From NCBI GenBank assembly GCA_951799425.1, contig OX637405.1, positions 27,816,635 through 27,880,634 on the forward strand: a DNA stretch of 64,000 bases. The letters run 5' to 3'. Every line of letters begins with the position of its first letter. The stretch's first letter is position 1. Made by a program: the position numbers and the translations under genes. The DNA is from Ilex aquifolium. Lineage: Eukaryota > Streptophyta > Magnoliopsida > Aquifoliales > Aquifoliaceae. Below, one piece after another: positions 24,224 to 33,900 of this stretch. The notes beneath the pieces are model-generated. The model ran no database searches and was not told the DNA's origin. It was given only the letters and a program-made list of their open reading frames with translations.

Positions 24224-25728
24224 TGACTTGATCCGAAATGTGTACACCCAAGTGCAGGCGGTCAAGCTGTAGTAATAATCCGGTTTGAGTCCAGAGTCGA
24301 ATCCTCAGGGAACTATGGTTGGTGTTCTTTGAAGTAAATAGTGAGAAAAACTTGTAACTGGAAATATTATGATTTTGAAGTTGTGGGAAGTTTTGGATAG
24401 AATGTAAGATTCTTTCCAATGGGTATTTTTCTAGACAAAATATAAGATGATTAAATGTAACAAACACTCTTTGGTTCGGGAATCAGAATATGTAGTTGAT
24501 TATCCGGTGCATTATGTTTATGTTTTATAACTCAATTAACTCCCGTGTCAACGGCAAATTAATCGGAAGATAGGAATGAAGTGCAATAATGGTGGACATT
24601 GAAAGTTTGTCATGAAGAGTTAGTTAGGGTACTTGCCTTGAATCAATGGATCTTTCCATGTAGGAGTCATCCATTTATCATAGAAATATCCGTTGATTAT
24701 ACAAAGTACCTTTACTTTGCTAGGTGCATTCAATCACTCAAAAATCAAGTGGAGTATAGAACATTTAAGCATAAAGGTGATACACAAACATAATGTCCGG
24801 ATTAATCTTTTACATATCTATCATCCCTTCCCAAAGAGTGAATGAGGACTACTCACCCTTCATAGCTATGGTAAAGCTAGAATGATGAATGGTACTCATC
24901 CCCAAAAGGTGTTACAAAGTAAAATGCTCAAGCAATGGAAGTAAAAGAAAACAATACTTAAATTAAAAGAAAGCAATAATTACTTGGTGTTTAATTCACA
25001 ACCAAGAGATAATAAAAACATAAAAGAAAACAACAACTTCTTGGTGTTTAATCCACAACCAAGATATAATAAAAACATAAAAGAAAACAATAACAATCTT
25101 GGTGTTTAATCCACAACCAAGATCTAAAACATAAAAGAAAACACTTAGTAGAGGAGGCTCAGCCTTCCATTATATTTATATAAGCAAGTAAATATAAAAG
25201 CTATAAAGAAATGACAATTATAAAAAAAGAACTCTTACCATAAGAACATAAGCATAAAATCTTCAATACATGAATTGAAATGGAAGCTACAAAAGATGAA
25301 AGAAATTTTGCTCTCTAAAAACTCTCCTCTAAAATCTCTCCCCTTACAATAACTCTCTTGGTTTTTCTCTCCGTTCCAGGCCCAGATCCCCCTTTGAAAT
25401 GCAGAAGGAGCAGCTTATTTATAGGCGTAGGAAGGCTGGGCAAGTGGGCAAGTGGAGAATGAACGGTGGTGTTGCTGAATGCTGATTTTTCAAATGCTTT
25501 TATTACACTTTGTCATGCTTTTATTACACTTTGTCCTTCATTCTTTGCATTCTCCTGACATTGCTCCCTTGGTCTTGCGTTAATTCGGCATTTGTCCCTC
25601 AGATGTACTTCTTGGATGCCTTTGGACTTTCCTTCACTTTAGAACCTAAAATATCATCATTTAAACTCCATCAAAGTATAATTAGTCCAAAAAGAGTGTA
25701 ACAATATGCTACTTTTGAGTGCTAATCA
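24224..25728 (-). repeat. 3' LTR of Athila-2
   Basis: 1,505 bp. I see no difference from the 5' LTR in the stretches compared. TATA-like word 'CCTATAAATAA' on the minus strand at 25415-25425. Confidence 0.95.
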
Positions 25729-25738
25729 CACCCCCCAA
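25729..25738 (-). other. Polypurine tract of Athila-2
   Basis: The minus strand reads GTTGGGGGGTG next to the 3' LTR, like that of Athila-1. Confidence 0.8.
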
Positions 25739-27200
25739 CCTAAACATTGCTAGTCCCTAGTAATAAATAACAACATCACTTTCGTAGATAACACGATTGC
25801 ATTTAGCATATGCAATAAGCCGTTAAACCCCTAGGTGATTCCTAGTGGACGAGTTTTGTCTCGTGAAGGTTTTCAGTGAAGCTACCTACAAACTCCATTT
25901 GAAAAAATGTGTATATGCATTAGCACCATAATAGTTGAGACGCCAAAATTTTTTTTTTTTTTTTTATAAGAAAAATAAAACACTTCTCTGTCATTGGTAC
26001 GTAATATATGCAAAAATAAACACTTGTTATATTGGTATTTGAAATTCCCTATGTAGTAAGAATGATCATTCTAGCAACAAGAATTGTTATATAACAAACA
26101 CTCCATTTTACTACCTTCCATGGATAGCTTCGATTTCACAAACCTCTCGTAGAATGCTCTCAGCAAAAGTTCACTCTGATTATAGTGACTTGTCTCTCAA
26201 GGGGCATGTGATCAGAAGGTGGCCAATCGAAAAATCACATGCACAATTTAGGAAGGGAGTGAAGTTTAAGGAAACAAACTAATCATGTTTGGCATAATCT
26301 CATGAAAGAATATTGATGCAATCTAAAGAAATACTATTTACCATACCCCAATTTTGATTAACAACACACACATGTAACAGACTTGAGATCAATTAGGGCT
26401 TTTCATAGGTTGTAGCGTGGCCAGAGATCAGTGGCTAATGAAATGACGTCAGAGGTTTTCAAAAGCTATCTTTTCATTCTGTAATGTAGCACACTTCTTT
26501 CTAGCTTTTCGACATTTTGCCCAGAAATGATTTCTTTTTTTTTTTTTTTTTTTTTCTCCTTATCATCGAAAAGTAATCTCCAGAGTTTTCCCATTTCTTT
26601 GCATTTCTGTGTCATATTGATTAATAAGAGTGTGCAAGAAAATTAGATAGCAATGGTGTGTCCAGTATGTTTTCTTGTGGCTTGGTAAAAATTTGGGTTT
26701 ATCAAAGAAGAAATCATACATTGAGGGCTCAAACATGGCTGACTAGGGAAATAATTTTGCAGAAAAAATGGCTAAGGCTCAATATCAAATCAAAGATGGC
26801 CTAAAATCCTTTCTCAAGTATGTGAACATGTATGTGTCGTATGAACAGATTTCTTGGGGATATGTCAACAGATTACCTTAGTTGCGTCAATCAAAGCAAA
26901 TTTAATTAGATTATTCAAAAATAGAGAATGAAAGACCTTACTTGAATAAATGTTAATTATCTCTCAAAAGTATGGTAAGGCTCAAAACTTACCATGGTAT
27001 TCTTTATCATCTCTACTGGTAATGTCAGGTTTTTCATGGAATGTCGGTTATATACCGATTCTATTTTTGAGTCTGGTCATTCTGTACCTTAAGAATAACA
27101 AATAGCAATATACATTTGACATTTAAGCATAGAGAAAATACCATTTTTCAAAGAAGTGAGTTTTTTTTTTTTTTTTAAAAAAGAAGAAATAAAATTCAAA
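25739..27200 (-). other. 3' non-coding region of Athila-2
   Basis: No gene. T runs occur at 25948-25966 and 26528-26554 (plus strand). 'gctagtccctag' just inside the PPT is shared with Athila-1, showing common descent of this end. Confidence 0.6.
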
Positions 27201-27204
27201 ATTA

Positions 27205-27474
27205 TAAACATACTCATTTATCTATGAAAATTGAAAGAAGACTAGATGCACCAATTAAACTTGAAAAACTATGACGTCTCAGGATAAGTCCCTACCCACA
27301 CTACAGGTTGGCATTTTAGGACATTCCTTACTCAGCCCACATACTCATTTATCTATGAAAATTGAAAGAAGATAAAATGCACAAATTGAACTTGGAAATT
27401 TATGGCGTCTCAGGATCAAATCCCTACCTACACTGTTAGTTGGTAGTTCGGGACGTTCCTTACTCGGCCCATAT
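27205..27474 (-). repeat. Two tandem copies of about 135 bp resembling the 3' part of the adjacent gene
   Basis: The unit starts 'catactcatttatctatgaa' and ends 'ccttactcagccca', and occurs at about 27209-27338 and 27339-27472 with about 80% identity. Its end words 'ggcgtctcagga' and 'ccttactcagcccat' match, in the same order, the DNA encoding 'GLSKDYPDTP' in the two genes at 27585 and 29902, but with about 50 extra bases between them. They may be decayed part-copies. Confidence 0.5.
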
Positions 27475-27584
27475 TTTTATTTCAACAACCAGACTTTGTA
27501 CAAAAATATTTTACAAAAGAGTTCAGACCCTTAACCTTCATTCCAAAACACATTTTTCCACAGCTTTGTCTTTATAGTCAAAAT

Positions 27585-28010
27585 CTAATCCGAGTCATCG
27601 CTTGGATCTATGTCATTATCAGTGACCCTTCCAACTTCTTGTCGCACATAACTTGTAAGTCCCGGACTGGCATAAGATGGCGTGTCAGGATAATCCTTAC
27701 TTAGCCCATACACTATCCAGTTTAATCGATCGGTTGCACGACCCGAAATTGGTTCAGAACACTGATTATGTTTTTTCATATGAAATATCCTGCCACAATG
27801 GTAACAAGCACCCAGTCGTTTGGAACGACGATGTTTAGCAAAATTGCTTCTGCCACACAATGGTTGTTGTTGTTTCTCTCGGATCTCAATTTTTCTCACA
27901 TCCCTTGCTTTTCTCATTATCACAGCATGCACATCAGATGAGAAAATGCGTAGAACTCCTAGACTAAACCAAAAAAATTTAGGATCCATGCTTGCTAAGA
28001 CTAAAGACAT
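27585..28010 (-). CDS. Cys-rich basic protein, viral NABP-like, copy B
   Basis: 141 residues. N-terminal 'FFWFSLGVLR' (from residue 12), a charged linker, the basic block 'CGRSNFAKHRRSKRLGAC' (52-69), then a cysteine/histidine cluster C69, C72, H77, C84 (CX2CX4HX6C), the invariant block 'SEPISGRATDRLNWI' (85-99), 'GLSKDYPDTP' and an acidic C-terminus 'DPSDDSD'. It aligns without gaps to copy A for 113 residues, 79 identical. ATG at residue 8 (27987-27989), in good context and conserved in both copies, is an alternative start. The layout of basic stretch, zinc-binding cluster and acidic tail recalls the small nucleic-acid-binding proteins of carlaviruses and vitiviruses. Role here unknown; nucleic-acid binding is the reasonable guess. 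Confidence 0.75.
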   Translation of the reverse strand: MSLVLASMDPKFFWFSLGVLRIFSSDVHAVIMRKARDVRKIEIREKQQQPLCGRSNFAKHRRSKRLGACYHCGRIFHMKKHNQCSEPISGRATDRLNWIVYGLSKDYPDTPSYASPGLTSYVRQEVGRVTDNDIDPSDDSD

Positions 28011-28576
28011 TCTATCTGGTTCTTTAACGTCTGCCAGTCACAAAGACAGTTGAAGCTGCATCCGATGTGATCATGAAATACAAGTACAAATACTAAAAAA
28101 AACGCGATCCAGAAAAATAATTTTTTTTTTTTTTTTCAGATCTAAAACTAAAATTACAAATACGAAACTAGAGAAAGTATACCAAAATACAAGCGGAAGG
28201 AAGAAGATTTAGGATGAAACAAACAAATTAACGAAGAAGGAATAAACCCAGAATACATAGGATTGAGGAGGATTATTTGGCAAATTATCAGATCTTACTG
28301 TAACAGCAATTACAACATAGTCATTGGAGGGCATAGCAAATTCACAAGGAATTTTATAAAGACAAATAGCCATCAGAATCACAAGCTGTAGATATCAAAT
28401 TTCAAATATATATATAAATGAAATTACAAACAAGCAATACTTACAACACTAGCACTAGTGGGCTAGTGGAGATAAGGTTGCAGTAGTGAAAGTGTATGAC
28501 GCTTGGAAATGAGGTTGTAAGGTACAGATCTGTTCATCTGCCGAAACCTACAAACAAAATACAACAATTACTCAAC

Positions 28577-28708
28577 TCAAGGAATATCTGGGTTTCTCTG
28601 GAAACTCCTCATCCTAAGTGTGAGAACACAAAGAGCACCCAGGTACACATACAAACATATAAGACAAATTATTAAACAAAAGACTGGATCGTCGGCGTAT
28701 ATGGTCAT
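28577..28708 (-). CDS. One-helix membrane micro-peptide, copy B
   Basis: 43 codons from ATG 28706-28708 to TGA 28577-28579. It opens 'MTIYADDPVF', runs through about 20 hydrophobic residues ('CLIICLICLYVYLGALCVL'), then basic residues and 'NPDIP'. The same plan, M-x4-DDP, hydrophobic helix with 'CLY', then 'NPDxP', is found in the peptide at 30632-30778. Both sit in the same place, 0.3-0.6 kb ahead of the cysteine-rich gene. The conservation of frame and motifs between copies is the main support; length alone would not convince. Function unknown; likely a membrane-anchored peptide if made. Confidence 0.5.
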   Translation of the reverse strand: MTIYADDPVFCLIICLICLYVYLGALCVLTLRMRSFQRNPDIP

Positions 28709-28739
28709 GGATTTACAGGGGGTGAGTTGTTTTTACAGA

Positions 28740-28905
28740 GAACAGAAAGAACGACGACGAAGAAGAAGAGAAGAAAAAGAAAGAGAAGAAGAGAAGGGAA
28801 AGAGAAAAGGGGAAACCAACACCGGTGATGGTGGAAGAAAAAGAAAAAGGTGGAAGGCCTAATAAAGGCATTCCTCAGATTTTTTTTTTTTTTTTTTTTT
28901 TTTTA
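28740..28905 (-). other. Polypyrimidine tract ahead of cassette B
   Basis: The minus strand is a long CT-rich run preceded by an A/T homopolymer (28880-28903). It lies in the same place relative to the small genes as the tract at 30800-30912, and its upstream side repeats the tip of pol ('CGCTTGCCGACAC', 'TGCCTTTAT'). Confidence 0.6.
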
Positions 28906-29884
28906 ACTTTACTTTCGGCAGTGTCGGCAAGCGCAAATCATGGCAGCAGGCGCAATAATGGTGCATAGTAATAAAAATGAGTAGGGTAAGAGAACACCTC
29001 GCACTTGAGTTTTGACCCATGCACCGATATCTGAAACTAGGAACAACAAAATTATACAACAAAAGAAAGTGACATGCATTAAAAATAACATTAATAAATA
29101 AAAGTAACTGTACTTCACTCACGGTTCCAACAAAGAACCAGCCAAACACTAAATTTTATACCATTAATTGCACACACCCACATTTTCTAAAATGTAATGA
29201 ATGGACGGCTGCCTACTTTTGACTTTTGTTTTTTTTTTTTTTTTTTTTTTTGTGCCAGTCTTCACGTGGCTGAAGACTCAATTATCATAAAAGTTAAAAT
29301 AGTTATACTTTGCTCCCCTATATTCCACTTATTATATATATTAACCACAAAACTTAACTATTCCTTATACTTTCCCATCAAAACTCATAATATATATACT
29401 TAAACTATTGTCAAAAATTTCAAAAATTTGGGATCTCACAATCTACCCTCCTCAAAAGAATTTCGTCTCCGAAATTCCTTAATTCACCAAAAATCCCAAA
29501 ATTTGTAGGGGTACAAAGTGTAACACTAGAAAGAAAAAAAATATAAAGTGTTTATTATTCAAAAGAAAGGGGTGTTATTGAATTTTTTTCAATAAAGTTG
29601 TAATTATTCTCAATTCACTAAACCGAATGAATATAAAATTTCAGATTTTACACTACTAACCCCTTTATTTTACTTATTATATATTTCAACCTCTCTATTT
29701 TACTTATTATATATTCCAACCCTTTTTTTTTTTTTTTTCTACACTATATTATGCATACTAAAAGGAATCAAAATAAACATTCTTAAGCCAAAAGAGTTTG
29801 TACAGAACATAAAAAAAAAAAAATAAAATAAAATAAAATAAAATTTACAGACTCGGACCTTCAGCTTTCATTCCCAACCTCAGT
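28906..29884 (-). other. AT-rich DNA between the two cassettes, with an LTR-like boundary
   Basis: At 29428-29480 the minus strand reads 'GGAGACGAAATTCTTTTGAG' then 'GAGGGTAGATTGTGAGATCCC', the form seen where chromovirus-type Ty3 pol ends at its polypurine tract and 3' LTR. A TATA-like 'GGTATAAAATTT' follows at about 29155-29166. A short tandem 'tttacttattatatattyc' lies at 29670-29720. It may be a partial insertion of a third retrotransposon; I could not find its other end. Confidence 0.35.
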
Positions 29885-29901
29885 ACACTTTTCCACAGAG
29901 G

Positions 29902-30333
29902 TCAATCCGATTCCCCCTCCGTATCTGTGTAAAATGGACAACCAGTAACTCTCCCAACTTCCTCTCTCACAAATCGGTTAAGCACAGTACCGGAATAGCA
30001 TGGCGTATCAGGGTAATCCTTACTCAGCCCATGTTTTATCCAGTTTAATCGATCGGTTGCGCGACCGGAAATTGGTTCAGAACATTTGTTGTATCTTTTC
30101 TCATGAAAGTATCTGCCACACTGTTTACAGGCACCAAGTCGTGTAGCACGACGACGTTTAGAATAACTGCTTCGGCCACAGAGGGGTTTCGCTTGTTTTT
30201 CTTTGATTTCAGCCTTCCTTACTAATCTTGTTTTTCTCATGATCATGGTATGTACATCAGATGGAAAAGTACGTAGGACTCCTAGACTAAACCAAAAAAG
30301 ATTTACATCCATGATTGCTACTCTATGACCCAT
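29902..30333 (-). CDS. Cys-rich basic protein, viral NABP-like, copy A
   Basis: 143 residues. 'LFWFSLGVLR' near the N-terminus, a lysine/arginine-rich linker, 'CGRSSYSKRRRATRLGAC' (52-69), cysteine/histidine cluster C69, C72, H77, C84, 'SEPISGRATDRLNWI' (85-99), 'GLSKDYPDTP', and an acidic tail 'DTEGESD'. It has the same strand as gag-pol and lies about 590 nt after its stop. In the block for 'PISGRATDRLNW' the two copies differ at two bases, both silent third positions, which suggests selection on the protein. The residue-8 ATG (30310-30312) is an alternative start. Family link to carlavirus/vitivirus nucleic-acid-binding proteins is my recognition of the pattern; a domesticated retroelement zinc finger is the alternative. 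Confidence 0.78.
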   Translation of the reverse strand: MGHRVAIMDVNLFWFSLGVLRTFPSDVHTMIMRKTRLVRKAEIKEKQAKPLCGRSSYSKRRRATRLGACKQCGRYFHEKRYNKCSEPISGRATDRLNWIKHGLSKDYPDTPCYSGTVLNRFVREEVGRVTGCPFYTDTEGESD

Positions 30334-30505
30334 TATCTGGTTCTTTTACGTCTTCCAGTCACAAAGACGATCAAAACTGACCCACAGATATTATCATTAA
30401 TACAAGGTACATAATCTGAACAGATACAACAATAAAAACAAAAAAATTTACAGAAAATTTTACGGGTTCAACCTGCGCAGATCAACTACTGTAAACTGTA
30501 GATCT

Positions 30506-30543
30506 CACCCCCCAACCTAGACTGAACATTGTCCCCAATGTTT
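30506..30543 (-). other. Internal polypurine-like motif of Athila-2
   Basis: Minus strand 'CATTGGGGACAATGTTCAG' then 'GGTTGGGGGGTG', matching the Athila-1 motif at 24105-24148. It lies between the micro-peptide and the cysteine-rich gene of cassette A. It could act as a second plus-strand primer or be a left-over of the ancestral 3' end. Confidence 0.6.
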
Positions 30544-30631
30544 CGAGTTTTTCGGTTTGTAGAGCTTGAATACGCAGTTAACTGTGGAGATCTGTTCAAT
30601 CGCCGATGACTTATACCAAAAAAAACAGAGA

Positions 30632-30778
30632 TTAAGCATTTTTGGGGTGGTCTGGGTTTTCATTGGGACAAAAACCCTTGATCATCAGTGCGGCCCGAAG
30701 AAGAACAGCCATAAGTAAATAATACAAACAAATGTAGATCATGAGAAGGAGGATAGGGTCATCGAAAAATGCAGACAT
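30632..30778 (-). CDS. One-helix membrane micro-peptide, copy A
   Basis: 48 codons starting at ATG 30776-30778: 'MSAFFDDPILLLMIYICLYY', then 'LLMAVLLRAALMI' and a polar tail with 'NPDHP'. One hydrophobic helix of about 22 residues. The same frame is open upstream to 30982 through poly-Phe coding in the CT tract, which I regard as chance. Paired with the peptide at 28577-28708 by the DDP, CLY and NPDxP motifs. Function unknown. Small one-helix proteins are also encoded near the nucleic-acid-binding gene in carlaviruses, but no sequence link is claimed. Confidence 0.5.
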   Translation of the reverse strand: MSAFFDDPILLLMIYICLYYLLMAVLLRAALMIKGFCPNENPDHPKNA

Positions 30779-30799
30779 GGTACTGTTATGGGTTGGATC

Positions 30800-30912
30800 G
30801 TGGTACAGAAGACCAGATGCAGTGGAGAAGAAGAAGAAAAGAGAAGAAAAAGAAGAAGAAAAAGAAAAGAAAAGAGTAAAGGCGGTGGGGAAAAGAAAAA
30901 AGAAAAAAAACG
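30800..30912 (-). other. Polypyrimidine tract ahead of cassette A
   Basis: About 110 nt almost purely C/T on the minus strand, starting within 15 nt of the pol stop, where 'CCTTTATAAAGCC' also makes a TATA-like palindrome overlapping the TAA. A candidate splice acceptor region, leader or internal promoter for the small genes. Confidence 0.5.
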
Positions 30913-30921
30913 ATGGGGGCT

Positions 30922-33900
30922 TTATAAAGGCAGTCCATCGTGTCGGGTGTCTGATTGACCCGACCCTTTTTTGTGTCGGCAAGCGTAATCTCCGGAGTGA
31001 TTTCCGGAGATACTTTCTGGATCCATAAAAAAAATGGTCTCCACATTTTGGACAAAATTCTCCACAAAGGGTTTTAATCGCTGACCATTGACGGTAAAAA
31101 TGTTACCGTTTGATGGGTTCTCCACTTCCACTGCCCCATGTTCAAATACCTTTTTAACAATGTATGGTCCAGTCCATCTTGATTTCAACTTACCAGGAAA
31201 TAGGCGAAGTCTCGAATTGAAAAGTAGAACCTTTTGATCAGGTTCAAAAGATTTTCGCACTATGTTCTTGTCATGAAAAATTTTCATCCTGATTTTTGCA
31301 ATCTTAGCATTTTCATATGCTTCATTTCTCAATTCCTCCAATTCATTAATCTGAAGCTTCCGTGACAGTCCAGCCTTGTCTAAGTCAAAATTCATTGCTT
31401 TAATAGCCCAGTATGCCCTATGTTCCAATTCCACAGGCAAGTGACATGGCTTTCCATAGACTAATCGATAGGGAGACATGCCCAAAATTGTTTTAAAAGC
31501 AGTTCGGTATGCCCAGAGCGCATCAGTTAGTCTTAATGACCAATCTTTGCGATCTGGGTTCACCGTTTTTTCCAAAATTAATTTGATCTCCCGATTAGCT
31601 AACTCAGCTTGTCCACTGGTCTGTGGATGATAAGGGGTTGCAATTTTGTGAAAAATCAAGTATTTTTTCATTAAATTCCAGAAGGGACGATTGCAAAAAT
31701 GAGAACCCCCATCACTTATAATGGATTTTGGAATTCCAAACCGAGATAAAATATTTTCTTTTAAAAACTTGATCACTGTTTGATGATCATTATTTCGGCA
31801 TGGAATTGCTTCAACCCATTTGGATACATAGTCTACGGCTACTAAAATGTATAGATAGCCAAAGGAGGGGGGAAATGGTCCCATAAAATCGATACCCCAA
31901 CAGTCAAAAATTTCGATTACCAAAATTGGGTTTAAGGGCATCATGTTTCTTTTTGAAATGTTTCCCAACCTTTGACATCTATCGCAAGTTACGCAAAAAG
32001 CATGGACATCTTTGAAAAGTGTGGGCCAGTAAAATCCACACTGCAAGATTTTTGCAGCGGTTTTTCGAGATGAAAAATGACCACCACATGCTTCTGAATG
32101 ACAAAATGTTATTACCTGTCTACTTTCCTGAGCGGGGATGCAACGTCTTATGATCTGATCCTTACAGTACTTGAATACGTAGGGATCTTCCCAAAAGAAA
32201 TTACGGACCTCCCTCAGAAACTTCTTTTTGTCCATGGGAGTGAAAAATGGAGGAAGTGTTCCGGTAGCAAGGAAATTAGCAATATCAGCATACCATGGGG
32301 TCTCATCAATCCTGAATAGTTGTTCATCGGGGAATTTTTCATTGATTGGCAGTCCATCCTCATGAAATTCATAAGTTAATCTCGACAGATGATCTGCCAC
32401 CACATTTTCCACACCCTTTTTGTCCTTAATGACTAAATCAAATTCTTGGAGCAAGAGGATCCATCTCAAGAGCCTTGGTTTGGCATCTTTTTTTGTAAGC
32501 AAAAATTTCAGTGCTGCATGGTCAGTAAATACAGTAACAGAAGAACCAACAAGATAAGATCGAAATTTTTCCAATGCAAATACTACAGCAAGTAATTCCT
32601 TTTCAGTTGTTGAGTAATTCATTTGGGCATCATTTAAAGTTTTACTTGCATAGTAAATCACATGTGGCTTCTTATCTTTTCTTTGTCCCAAAACAGCACC
32701 TACAGCATAGTCACTAGCATCACACATCAATTCAAAGGGTAGAGTCCAGTCAGGAGGTTGCATTATTGGGGCAGAAATTAACATGCCTTTGAGTTTGTCA
32801 AAGGATTTTTGGCACGCTTCATTCCAGTCGAAAATGACATCCTGACTCAAAAGATGACACATAGGTTTTGCTATGGTGCTGAAGTCTTTTATGAACCTTC
32901 TGTAGAATCCTGCATGACCTAAGAATGATCGAACATCCTTTACAACCCTAGGAGCAGGAAGATTTCTTATCAAATCAATTTTTGCTTTATCAACTTTCAT
33001 GCCTTCAGACGACACAATGTGACCCAAGACAATGCCTTGATTCACCATGAAATGACATTTCTCCCAGTTAAGCACCAGATTTGCCTCTTTGCATCTCATC
33101 AAAACTTTTTCTAGGTTAGCTAGACACAAATCAAATGAGTCACCATATACCGAGAAATCATCCATGAAGATTTCCAAAAATTTTTCGACCATGTCACTGA
33201 ACAAGCTCAGCATACATCTTTGAAATGTTGCAGGAGCATTACAAAGTCCGAATGGCATCCTTTTGAATGCAAAGGTGCCAAATGGACATGTGAATGTGGT
33301 CTTTTCTTGGTCATTCAGAGCTATCTCAATTTGATTGTATCCGGAATACCCATCCAGGAAACAGTAAAATTCATGGCCTGCTATTCTCTCGAGGACTTGG
33401 TCAAGGAAGGGAAGAGGAAAATGGTCTTTTCTAGTCACCAGATTGAGTTTTCGATAGTCAATGCACATTCGCCATCCTGTGACGACTCGTGTTGGCACGA
33501 GTTCATTTGCATCATTTTTGACTACTGTGACTCCAGATTTCTTTGGTACAACTTGGGTTGGACTAACCCATTTGCTATCGGAGATAGGAAAAATTATCCC
33601 TGCATCCAGGAGTTTGAGCACTTCCAGTCTCACAACCTCTTTCATGTGAGGATTCAATCGTCGCTGCATTTGACGAGAGGGTTTTGAGTCCTCTTCAAGG
33701 TATATAGCATGATTACAAATTAACGGGCTTATACCTTTCAAATCAGCGATGGTCCACCCAATGGTGCTTTTGTGACTTTTAAGAACTTCAATTAATTGAG
33801 CTTCTTGCAAGTCTGTGATTTTTGAAGAAATTACTACTGGGTAAGATTTATCCTCACCTAAAAATGCATACTTGAGATCAGATGGGAGCGGTTTCAGTTC

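Noticed and set aside
30632..30982. 116-codon minus-strand frame overlapping the end of pol
   Set aside because: Its first 68 codons are poly-Phe/Ser read from the CT tract. Only the last 48 codons (from 30778) match the cassette B peptide, so the shorter frame was kept.
33220..33687. Long plus-strand frames over Athila-2 pol (also 33872-34291 and 35047-35553)
   Set aside because: Antisense shadows of a strongly coding region; no domain of their own.
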